From: Zonotrichia leucophrys gambelii
Lineage: Eukaryota > Chordata > Aves > Passeriformes > Passerellidae
Assembly: GCF_028769735.1 (NCBI RefSeq)
Contig: NC_088173.1
Span: 12,793,038 to 12,857,037, forward strand
Reading direction: 5' to 3'
Length of the DNA: 64,000 bases
Shown here: positions 40,187 to 50,984 of the stretch, piece by piece
Position numbering within the stretch: position 1 is the stretch's first letter
How the letters are laid out: each line of letters begins with the position of its first letter
Translations under genes and position numbers: made by a program
Notes under the pieces: generated by a model
The model's database searches: none
Seen by the model: the letters and a program-made list of their open reading frames with translations, nothing else
Told to the model about the DNA's origin: nothing

Positions 40187-40250
40187 TATAGAACCTTCAA
40201 GTTTGGAAAAGACCTCTGAGATCTTCAAGCGCAACCAACAACCAAGCCCC
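40187..40250 (-). mobile_element. CR1 LINE 3' end, part 1 of a split copy
   Basis: On the plus strand 'tatagaaccttcaag' is followed by 'ttggaaaagacctctgag', 'atcttcaagcgcaacc' and a caaccaag-like block, which is the start of the reverse-complemented CR1 3' end. The next expected CR1 block does not follow here; it appears about 0.75 kb further on, at about 41011. The two parts together make one continuous CR1 3' end, so they are best read as a single insertion later split. Confidence 0.75.
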
Positions 40251-40269
40251 AGGTAGTAGGACTCTCACC

Positions 40270-41010
40270 TGCCCTTGGAATGTGTTCAAACAACTCAAAT
40301 AATGAACTATTTTGCAAGCTATCAGTGGTGGGCTGAGAGGAAAGGTCATGTGCTGCTTTGCTGTTGAATTATGCTAAAACCAGTCTGGCTCATCAGCCTC
40401 AAATTAGCATCCTGACAATAAGGCAGAAATTTGGCAGATAGGCTGCTAAACTGACCTGAAGATACATGACTGGCAATCTTATCTTTTCACACTAAAAAAG
40501 TCCAATCCAGTTTCATAAGATAGATGCCTCTAACACATTCCTTCTTGGATTGTGTGTATGAAGTTTCCTCCCTTTATGCGGGAACACTCCTTAAGGATAT
40601 TCCTTGACTTTGAGTGAAAGAGTTCTGTCCACAAGCATTGGTACGGGTGAGTTACATCAATCTGTTCTTTCTAATTGTTTATTTTTGGTAGCTTCAATAG
40701 AATTGCTTTGATATAATTTCTTCTACAGAGTGCTCTATAATATATGCTTCTAGCAATTTTAGCTTTTATACCATGTAGTAAATAACTCTGTTTAAGACCT
40801 TTTGTCTAATCATTTGCCATAATGCATAATTCATTTTATATAAGCATATCTGATTTTCCTTCTTTAATCTTTCAGGATAAAATTACTTAAACTATTGACA
40901 GTTTGAAGCTAAGACTGGTTCCAGCTGCCCCCAGACTCCTCTCTGACATGGCTCTACAGCAGGGCTTCTCTGATAAACTTTGACCAAAAGTCCCACCATC
41001 ACTGGTGACA
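40270..41010. mobile_element. Sequence splitting a CR1 copy; candidate solo LTR, family unknown
   Basis: This 741-bp segment separates two adjoining pieces of one CR1. If its ends are set at TG (40270) and CA (41010), it is flanked on both sides by CACC (40266-40269 and 41011-41014), a possible 4-bp target-site duplication. TG...CA ends and a 4-6-bp duplication are typical of LTRs. TATA-like strings occur on both strands (ctctataatatatg near 40733 on the plus strand; ggtataaaagc on the minus strand near 40775), so orientation is open. I do not recognise the family. CACC is low in complexity in this CR1 context, about 20 bases between 40250 and 40270 are unexplained, and the segment could instead be ordinary sequence between two independent CR1 fragments. 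Confidence 0.35.
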
Positions 41011-41213
41011 CACCACCACTATGTTTACCTCTAATCCTGCCCTCAAATGCCATATCCCCACTTTTTTTGAACAGTTCCAGGGATAGTGACTCCACCACTT
41101 CCCTGGGCAGTCTGTTGCAATGCCTGACAGCCCTTTCTATGAATAAATCTTTCCTAATATCTGTCTAAACCTCCCCTGGTGCAACTTGAGGCCATCTTCT
41201 CTCATCCTATCCA
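41011..41213 (-). mobile_element. CR1 LINE, part 2 of a split copy
   Basis: On the plus strand it reads 'caccaccactatgtttacc', 'ctcaaatgccatatcc', 'gaacagttccagggatag', 'tgactccaccacttccctg', 'ggcagtctgttgcaatgcc' and 'cctcccctggtgcaacttg', the order of a reverse-complemented CR1 3' region. It starts about where the piece at 40187-40250 stops in CR1 coordinates. The copy ends near 41213 by 5' truncation. It is not coding. Confidence 0.88.
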
Positions 41214-41533
41214 TAAGGCGCATAAGCACTTTTCTTTTGCCTGCAAATGCTACAAGTGTAGGACCAAAGTAAGGCTTTTCACTCACCATGAGATGGCCCA
41301 GCACAAACAATCCTCAAAACAATAAATGATTACTGGTATCACGTTTTTAATCCAGACCCACAAGTCTGCAGTAGCTCAAATGAGAAGTCCAAATTGAAAT
41401 CTAAAATAGTGCCAGTCACTGCTGATTTATTTCAATGAGGAAGAGACTTTGAAAAAACAGCCCCAAAGGCAAAATTTGGAGTTTGCTCTTCTGCGGCCTG
41501 AAGCCAAAAATTCTTGCTACAAATCCTTGTGAA

Positions 41534-41535
<2 letters not shown>

Positions 41536-41569
<34 letters not shown>
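41536..41569 (+). repeat. Poly(A) run of 34, preceded by AATAAA
   Basis: An uninterrupted run of 34 A follows directly after an AATAAA hexamer that overlaps its start (41533-41538). It is the longest homopolymer in the window. A poly(A) after AATAAA can mark the 3' end of a retrocopied transcript. However, a real mRNA has some 10-30 bases between signal and tail, the upstream 300 bases show no coding remnant, and CR1 machinery does not normally make poly(A)-tailed retrocopies. A plain slippage microsatellite is more likely. Confidence 0.9.
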
Positions 41570-41571
<2 letters not shown>

Positions 41572-42771
41572 AAATAGGAATGAAAGCTGTTTATGAAACT
41601 GATTAAAGAAAGGGTTACTAAGAATTTGGTTTTCATGGCAGAAATTCTATTTATCTAACAGTGCAACACAACTTTTCATGAGGTGAGAGGCAATTTCACA
41701 TGACCTTTTTCAAAAATGATTAAGAAATGCCAGCTTCACTTTGTGACATAAGCAAAATTAAAACTGAGATGGTGCTTCAACCTGTGAGACAAAAAGGAGC
41801 AACTATAAGAAGACAGGATAACATTCCAGTGATTTTTTTTGGCTTGAATACTGGAGACAAACACTGCTCTACTGATTCGGATTTGAGTAAAGCAGGCTGT
41901 AAACAATGCCAGTACTCTTTTCCCTTTAAAATGGAAATAAATAAAATATGCCAAAAGTTCAGGATTCTTAAAGATCTTGATTACTAATAATAATGCAAAA
42001 TTTTAAATAAGTTTTCTGTCAGCTGCCTTACATGCTTCTCGGCCACATACCTCATTTATGTTTCTCAGGTTGGGGTCTTTATTCTTGTTTTGTCCCTGTG
42101 AAAAAAAGAGAAAGTTCCTTACCATTCACTTGCCTCCCAGAACTCAGGATGTAAGGAGAAAGTGGCAGCCAGGATTAGGCTTCTAATCAAAGCTCTGGGA
42201 GATGTGACATGAAAGCTTGAGGCTAATTTCCAAACAGTTCTTTAGTTTGGGTCAGAGCACATGACAGTCCCCCCCAGGTGCCTGAAAACTTGGTTTACAG
42301 TTTTCCCTCTGAATGATGCACCAACATACTTTCCCTGCTGCAAGGCAGCAAAAGGGAAGGCAGATAAAATAAAAGCTGTGTTTTGCAATGGTTCCTCAGT
42401 TTTATTCAGCATAGAATATTATAGTCGTAACAAGTCTGGGGTAGTGAAAAACTTCAGTTCTTTAAATTACTAAAACCCCTCAAGATTTTATCAAGTGTCA
42501 CATTATTTGGTGGTGGGAAGGGTTGAGTTAAATCATTTAAAAACGAAACAAGAATTCTTATTCTTTTACTTATAGAGAAAAGCTTAAAAATGTGATCTCT
42601 GAAGGCTCAAGAACATAAGGCAAAGAAAATACACATTTTGAAGTTCATGGCATTTACAAAGACCTAAGTCATGATTTTTGTATGCTTGAAGTTGACAGTT
42701 ATTTATTTAGTCCAGCATAAGTATGAGAAATGGTAGAATAAATAGAATACAGTTGTTTCACTGTTATCATA

Positions 42772-42789
42772 TATACTTTTAAAAGTATA
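42772..42789. repeat. 18-bp perfect palindrome
   Basis: tatacttttaaaagtata is its own reverse complement. It has no loop and is AT-rich. A palindrome of this length and composition can arise by chance in AT-rich DNA. No flanking features suggest a protein-binding role. Confidence 0.7.
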
Positions 42790-45700
42790 ATAAGTAGCAG
42801 ACTGTCTTGCATTCTGTCTTTACCTATCAAAGACCTCATTCAGCAAAAAAAATCTTTAATCAAGACCCCATCTGGAGAAGTAAGGGTGCATAGGTGTGTG
42901 CGTGTTTCAAAATCTGTATACCAAATAAGTTTTATGATGTCACAAAGTGCTGCAACATCATCATGGCTTTGGACAAGACTGAGTATAGTCTGTGCCTCTT
43001 TTTAAATCAAGCTCTTTTTTGTTGGCTGTCCCATCTCATGGAACAACAAGAAATCTCCATGTCTTCAGGGGACCTCACCCCAGGGCACAGGATGAAAATG
43101 CAAGATATCTCTGCAGTTTTGTCTTTTCTCCTGCTCCTCTAGAAATAGCTTGTCCTACCCAGCATATTGCCAGTCCACCAGTGACCCTGCCACATATTTC
43201 TGGGGAATACACTGCTACCTGTGGTGGGTGGAAGAGGGGCAGAGTAGGGCTTTACTTTGAACTTCTCTGCTTCCATGAAAGTGCCATATATTATATATTC
43301 ATTCCAGCTCAGAACATAGGGACCGTTTGCTGTAGATGATCCAGAGTGGAGGGAAGCAGTTTGCACGAAACACTAAAACAGCAATCAGAACAAATTCATA
43401 GGATCAAACTGGGCAATGCATTCAGGGCTCCTTTACTGTTCATCTGTAAAAAGTCCTTTTACTTGCATTGATTCCACTCTTAGTCAAAGTTCTGCAGATA
43501 TTTGAATTCTTAAATGGCTTTTCCTATGGAAATTAGCAGTACTCCTTCTCAAAACACACACATTTACTGACCATGGGGTTTTATAGAGGTCTCGTCATGC
43601 TTTTCACCTGATTTTATTTCTATCCATTAGGCAAAGTATTTAGCCACATTTAGTCCCCTGCCCAAATGGATTTTATGCTTCTGGGGGAAGAGGCAGGTTA
43701 AAATTCCACTCCTTATGGGACATTAAACATTTATTTGTTTGTTTATTGTACTATAACATGATCACAAAACACATGAAAGCTGCAGAAATAAAACCAGTAT
43801 TAAAAGCATGCAGTTTTAAAACAGTTCAAGGTCTGCCTAGGTAACATCACAAACATTTTTTATTAATGGGATGGGGATCAAAAAAGATATCATTCAAACA
43901 TGAACCTGAAAAGGCCATGCCTATTTGTACAACTAGAAGTAACAAGTGCAATTCCCTGAATTCTATCCACATCCATACAAAATTTAAAAATCTGAGGCAG
44001 ATATTTCTTACTGAGCTGGGAACTTTGTGTAAACAACTTAGTCTTGTAAATGGCATGCTTCTAGTTCATCGCTCAAAATAACAGAATGTGTCTCATATTC
44101 TAAAGAAAAGCCATTAGGTTATTCAGAAAAATGCCTGCATTTTCATGGACACAGAAATATATGATTTGGAATCTGGGAGAATGCCAGGGGATTTTTGAAG
44201 AGTTAGGAAAAAAAAATCAGGAACTGAAACATTGGGATTTTTTTCCACATAAAATGCAGCTTGTAGCAACTAGTAACTTCTAAAATCAGCTCATAATCAA
44301 GGCACACTTGAGCCATACCTATACTCTGCCACAAGTGCATCTCTATGAGCACTTCAGCTCATATCAACAATACTGCCCCAAACAAATTGAATTTCCCCGT
44401 TGTTCCTGTTTATGATATTTTGGGTCACATTGCAGAGCAGACAAATCACAAGGAAGTAGATTCTTTCCAAATGAATTGAAACTGGAGGGTGCACTCCATG
44501 AGCAAACCAAACCACTAAGGGTCATTAACTTCACAGGAAAAGAGCTAGATTGAAGTAGGACTACCCGTAAAACAAAATTTTGGGTTATCAGAACAGAGTC
44601 CTTCTGAAAATGTATGGTTATTTTGTTGTACCATCTATTAATATTAAAATAAGCCTGTGAACTACAGAGTCACTATATGACTTGAGGACAGTCCTCTAGA
44701 CTCATTCCTGGCTGGAGAACTCTCCAGTACTAAAATCAGACATGATTAGCATGAGATAGAGGAAGTATTTTCTGTGTTTGAAGAACTGGCTGCATTAACT
44801 AAATTATATAGAACAAATAGTTGTTAAGGAAAAAAAACCTTTTCAAAGTCTAACAAAAAGAAACAACATGAAATAGCCCTTTCTGAGTAGGAAAATAGGA
44901 ATCCCATGAATATTTTTCACTGCAAATCGGCTAGAGGCTATCTGGAAGATGTAATAAACACATGTTTTCTTCTGTAGCAGAAATGAAGATGAGAATAGGA
45001 ACATTTGTCTTATCAAATTCATTTCCTAATGAAGTACAAATTGGGGAGCTAAGAAAACCACAGCCTGCTTTTTTACTTATAAGACCTGTAAATATTTCTT
45101 GATTTTCATGTGCCTTCTGCTTTTATGTCTTTAGGAAGTATTTGCCTAATATTTTCAACTTGTCTATGTTTAGAGTCTTTATTCAACAATTAATTTATTT
45201 TTAAATGACAGTGGAAATAGTGTAATTGACCAATACTAGGAGCTGTAATTTAAAAAATGGAAGCAAAAGTAAAAATTCAAGTACTGTTATTGAGTCTCAT
45301 TATACAGGGCCAAACAACAGTCACATGCTGTGGCAGCCTAAAGCAGCCCAAGTGGAAATCTCTAAAACATGAGCTGGGTGTGTTGGCTCTGACAAAACTT
45401 TACAACACCCACTCATTTCATTCTAAAATGAAATTAGAACCTTATATGTGGTGTTTGTTATCAGGACATATTCTAAAAAAGGAACAGACTCATGGGTATC
45501 ATAAAACAGAATACTGTCAACTGAACAGTATTTCACAGAATATGTGCATAATTTCAGTAATGGCATGCAAAAGCAAATATTTAGCAAACTATTTCTTTTA
45601 TCTCTCACTCACAACTTGGAAATATGCAGTCTAGATCTGCATCTGACATATCTATGCACAGCGGTAGGAATTCTAAAGACTGTGTCATTTTCAGCTTTTT

Positions 45701-48700
45701 GCAAAGAGCAAGCATCAACTTTAAAAGCTACAGCCAGCCAAATTTAAGTGTAATAAGCCATCATCAGCGTCATTTTAAAATGCTCGATTCCAGAAACTGG
45801 CACTTGATCTAACACAAATTAAAAGATCACAATATTCCCATGAACCAGGAAATCTCATCCTTCTTACACTCTGTTCAACAAACCCAGGGGAACCGTGGAA
45901 ACCAAACATTTCCTAGTTAATATAAAGAAGTATTTGTTCCACAAGCAGGAAATAAAACCTGAATAAGGGGACACTACTGCAGGACATTCCAGCCATGAGT
46001 TCCTCACCAACACAGCACCACACCAGGACTGCAACTGTGTCCTGAGATGAGAGAGATTGGTTTTATAACGGAGCAGGAAATAAGTGAGCAAAAGACTGAA
46101 AAAAACCCCAAAATAAAACTCTTTGAGAATAGGACTGTATAAATACAACTTGTAAGAGATCAATCACAAAAAGTGCAAAGAGTTAGTCTTCTGAAGAAAA
46201 AATATTACTTTGCTTCAGACACGTTAGAGCTACCAAAGTTTCAAAACTGATATTTCAGAAATGTTTCTTAAATTCTTTGAAATCCATCATCTGCACCTAA
46301 AAAGGAGAAGATTTCTTTGAGAGAATATGAGAAAGAAATTTCTTGTTGCCTTGGGTCTCAACCTATGCTTCTTATAACAGAGTTTCACATTCCTAAAAAG
46401 ACCGTACAGTATTATTTTTTTGTAGCATAAGAAAAGAAACTAAAAAAACATCTGGTAAACATGAATTCAATGGTCAGGCAGTTATTGAAAGAGGTTAACC
46501 AAACTTAAAATTTAACTTCTCTGACAAGGGTTTTTCTTGTTAAGGTCGAAATCCATTTAAAATCTCTTAAAATGACTGCTTAAGCACCCCAGGATAATAC
46601 AAGTATGCTCTTTTCAAAGTCTGATGAGGCAGCTTCTAGTGTTCTGCTGTTTGAATGCACATCCCAGAGACAACTTATGCAAATATTATGTGTGTCTATT
46701 TCAACTAAATTATTTTGTTACACTCTTCATCTATGTTTAGATTTCATCTTAGTTTTCTAACTCCTACTCAAGCATTTTTACAGGCTTCCAATATGGCCTT
46801 TCAGTTTTGAAACTTTATTTTCTTGTAAAACTTTATGGCTCCATGTGGCTCATATTAAATTTGCTGCCTGTGTAGTCTGCAAGTAATTTCTTACTGTTTA
46901 TGTTAATTGATATTAAAAAATAATCAGTGAATAAAAAGGTTTTGAGTTCAACCTGTTTCATACCCTAGAAATTGGGTTAAAGAGCTTCAGAGAGCTGCAT
47001 TATTCTCTTTTGGCCCCTGCAAACAGACCAAGTGTGCTCTGTTCTCTCCTACCCAGAAGAACTGAGCACTTCTCTGTATCAAAGCCAGGCCATTTGAAGT
47101 GGCTTGCTCTGTTATCTAAATTTAGAATAAAGGCAAACCCCAGTAAAGCCATTAGCTTGGAACAGGTCTTGTGTATGTTTAAAAGCGCTGTTTGTTAACA
47201 AATTCCAAAATGAAACTGTTGCTATGTATCTTGGTCAAGTAGTGTTAAGAGGTACATAAAAGAGACAATTTGGAAAATCATCTTCAGCTGTGAAAGAAAA
47301 GTTGTCATATGTGAATGATGAAGTGGCAATACCAGAAATGTTATCCTACTTTACTTTCAAACAGAGTAAAGTAATTACTGACTTTGAAAACTGCAAGATG
47401 TAATGGTCTTTAAAACATTTTGAAGAAATAGCGATGAGTGATGCAAAATTAGAGCTGACCCAATACCAAATCTTAAAATTACTAGAAAATTAGCTTAAGT
47501 TATCATTAAAGAAGTAAATTAAAAGAGATAACTTACAAAGTGACTAAATAATATTAAAATGCAGAATAGAAGTATCGATATGCAAATCTTCATTTACAAG
47601 GATTAATGCTTTTTAGCAGTTTTGCTATGAACCCTTTCTATTCCATCAGAAATACCAATGTAAATCTATGTTTTCTAAATAAAAATGCTTCTCAAGTTGA
47701 ATTTCTATTAGAAACAAACATATGCAAAGGCTAAGAAATGTTTATGTGATTTTGAAAGCTCAAGATTATTGTGCTTCTCTAAAATGGAAAAAGTAGATGG
47801 ATCTGGACTTCATAATGTAGGGAAGTGCCTCTAGCTGCAGGTGATGGCAATTATCTGGATATATATTCAAAGCTGTATGCTTTCCACAAAAAGCTGAACA
47901 GCAACAAATGCCTGTCTCTAAACACAGTGGTTAAAATTCCATCCTGCGATGTGGGAGACCCTGTTCCAAATCATATGGAGTCAGCCTACCTTCACCAGCT
48001 TTGTCATGAATAAACAGGATGCCTCAGTCATTTTGATTTCCTTATTTAAGGAGCTTAACTTCATAAGGAACTCCTCAGGTAGAATAGAAAATTGATAAAA
48101 GATGGAAAGGACAGCCTTAAATATTTGATCCTTACTATAATGCATGTTTGCTGATAAATTCCCTGAGGTAAATTGTGAAACACTTGTTTAAAAATTGTCA
48201 GATTCACAAAAGAATAACATCTGTCTTTGTAAGAATTCAAGGGTCAGGGGAAGCCTGCATGCCTTTTGGAATCCTGACAGTTGTTCAAGTACATTAGCAG
48301 CATGACATTAAAGAGCATGTATGACAGCCCTGTCATCTTTAACATTTCAAAACATATATTTCAGAGATTTCAACAATTATTCACAAATGTCAGATGGCAG
48401 GATTTCTCAAATGTTTTTCCATAATTAGCTATTTCCCTCCACCATTAGGGAGGAAAAATCAACTGGGTAATTACTAAAACTGTATAGCCCTTGGTCCTGT
48501 CACATGGATACTTATCAACTATTCCATGCATTTTGTTTCACTGAAATCTGTTTTGGGAAGCTTCAATGTCCTGGAAATCACTGTGCTTCAGTTAACAAAG
48601 CAGGAACACTTGGAAATGCATTCAGTTCATGAATTCTGGAATGATACATATTGTCACCAGATGTCAACTACAAAAATACAAATGCTCTCACAGGTTTTGT

Positions 48701-48772
48701 AAATAAATTAGAGGGTTATTCCAGGTTTCACTATTCTATTTACCTAAGCCCATGGTGATCATAATTAACTTA

Positions 48773-48791
48773 AGAGATCATGGTGATCTCT
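48773..48791. repeat. Short inverted repeat, 8-bp arms
   Basis: Arms agagatca (48773-48780) and tgatctct (48784-48791) pair around tgg. The string atggtgatc also occurs as a direct repeat just upstream (from 48752), so this may be a small local duplication and inversion. Confidence 0.6.
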
Positions 48792-50619
48792 CGAATGTTC
48801 CTTGTATTTCGTGCTCTGAACAGTAGATAATAAAAACACTGAACCTACCAAAACTGAACAAATATGTGAACGAAAGAGAAATATTAAATTTTAAGTTTCA
48901 TGACTTACCCATCATTTCTAGGCAGTTTCCTCTCCTAACACTTGAAAACTTTTGCTGTGAGAGTTTTTTCACTGAATATAGGCTTCAGTTTGCAGGGATG
49001 TGTTTGTAAACTGCCCACTGGAGAAAGGCACTAGCAGAGTAAAAAGTTAAAAGAGAAAACACAATGTTCTAGTGAGTAGCCCTGGGCTTAATTAAAAATA
49101 TATTTAGAGCTTTGTTGGAAGCTATTTCAACCAACTATTTTTTGGAGTTTGTACAACAGGGATTTGTTGTTCCAAAACAAATTGAGAGAGGCATTTCTTC
49201 ATGTTCAACACTCACCATATAAACATTGGATACAGTCAATATTTAATAGGAGCAATACACTTAACATTTGCCAAAGTCTCTGTGTGCCAAGTTTGGCCTT
49301 CAGGAAGGCCCACCTTTAGACATTAGGTCATCTCTGTAACGATGGAAGTGGAGCAATCTTAGCTTGGAGCATTTCACTTTCAAATTCACCTACTTGGGTC
49401 ATGGCTTGGAAGATGTAGTGCTACTGCCAATTTTCTGAGCAGATATTTGTTTCAATTTTTCGCTTTCAGTTCTAGTGAGATTCCTTACTACAACCACTTT
49501 CAAAAGAAGCTGGGCAGGGGATTGTAACACAAAAACCCACCTGCTCATCAATCTTGTCAGTTGGTTTCAGTCCCAAAGCAAGCCTGTTCACATCTTCAAT
49601 ACTAATCAGCCTGTTTCCTAAGCCAAAATGATGTGGCAGTTGAAAAGAAGATGTTGAGTTTAAGCATAGTATTGGTTTTATTGTGGTAATTTAAGATTAT
49701 AAAACAAAGTTCATATGGAGAGAGAGCATTTTTCATAGATTAGCTAGTCTGCCTTCTGGTCTTTGGGCCTTTATGTTTGCATATCTTCAATAATTCTCTG
49801 TAATCATGAGTGAAAACAAGTTTGTTTTTTGTTTCTAAAGAAAGCTGAAATTATAAAAGAATCAATATCTAAGGAAAAAAAGTTACATGTAAGCTTAAAA
49901 AGAAATAATTTATTTTTAAGAGTTTTAAGGAGAATTTTTTGGTTTTTTTTCTTCTGTCTTGGTTGACTTGCTTATATTTTGCTCCTCCTAATGTTTTCAG
50001 CTACAAAATTCATGCACGATCTTGAAGTTTCCACTCTCATTTCATCATTTGATCATACCTACACAAGGACCAAGCTTTAAATTAGACCAGAGTTTGTTTT
50101 CCTGGTTCAGCCCCTTGGAGATGACCCTGTAATCAGTGAATATGAATTAAATTCTTCACCAGTCTCCACTCTATTGCTGTTGGGGTTTTGGCAGCTTTTT
50201 ATATGAAAATAACTTTGTGTACTTCAAAGAATGCATAACATTATGGGTCAATATATCTTCCTTCTCTTAGGCCTGGAAGTCAATGAAAAGAAGAATCAGC
50301 TCCAGTCTAAACAGAAGAATTCAACTATTAACCACAAATATCCAACATGAATTTCTAAGTTTCAAATTAAACTTATAAACTTTTTTTTAATATTATTTTC
50401 AAAAATTTCAAAAGATAAATTCTTGTCCCCAAATTAGCTGTCAAGCATGATTAAGATTGCAGTTTCCTTGGAGAAAAGTGATACTTAAAGTAGCACAGTT
50501 CTATAAATGACATTAAATTACTGAAGTAACAATCAAACAAGAGGCCCTTGGGCCAAAACTATATAAAAACTAAGATAAAATATTACAAAAACCATAAGGT
50601 TTAATGCCTCTTGGCTTTG

Positions 50620-50984
50620 AGGATGTTGGGATTGTTTAACCTAGAGAAAAGGAGGTTGAGGGAGGATCTTATTGCTCACCGCAACTGCCTGAAAGTATAT
50701 TTTATCAAGGAAGGGATGTGTCCCTTCTCTTCTCCCAGGTAGCAAGCATTAGTCCTCAAGCTGCTCCAGGAGGAGGTTTAGATTAGATATTAGGAAAAAA
50801 TTCTTCATTGAAATGGTGGCATGTGTGGCAAGTTGTGGGATCACCATCCCTGGAAGTGTTCAAAAAACATGTAAATGCGATGCTTAAGGACATGATTTAG
50901 TGCTGGAAGTATCAGTTCTAGGGTAATGGTCATACTCAAGGATCTTAGAGATCTTTTCCCACCTTAGTGAGTCCATGATTCTAT
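50620..50984 (+). mobile_element. CR1 LINE, 5'-truncated, 3' end of ORF2 and tail
   Basis: The plus strand reads in the sense direction of CR1: 'ttgggattgtttaaccta', 'gagaaaaggaggttgaggg', 'gatcttattgctcacc', 'tcccttctcttctcccagg', 'gattagatattaggaaaaa', 'ttcttcattgaaatgg', 'tcaccatccctggaagtg' and 'ggatcttagagatctttt', ending in 'ccatgattctatctt'. In translation this is the C-terminal end of ORF2 (a GLFSL-like box, then the basic region), but stops and frameshifts break it. It lies in the opposite orientation to most CR1 copies in the window. Confidence 0.92.

Larger units (their letters stand above)
41214..50619. other. Unique AT-rich DNA, no gene recognised
   Basis: Over 9 kb I see no exon, RNA gene or named transposon. 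It holds a 34-base A run (41536-41569), an 18-bp palindrome (42772-42789) and an 8-bp-arm hairpin (48773-48791). A 125-codon frame at 45257-45634 starts with a hydrophobic segment but has no recognisable domain. Segments at about 46980-47260 and 48210-48650 look compositionally balanced and free of repeats, the kind of DNA where conserved regulatory elements are often found, but nothing in the sequence alone proves this. Confidence 0.55.

Noticed and set aside
45257..45634. A small secreted protein (125 codons with a hydrophobic start)
   Set aside because: The N-terminal segment resembles a signal peptide loosely, but the rest has no recognisable fold or motif, and overlapping frames of similar quality occur on both strands.
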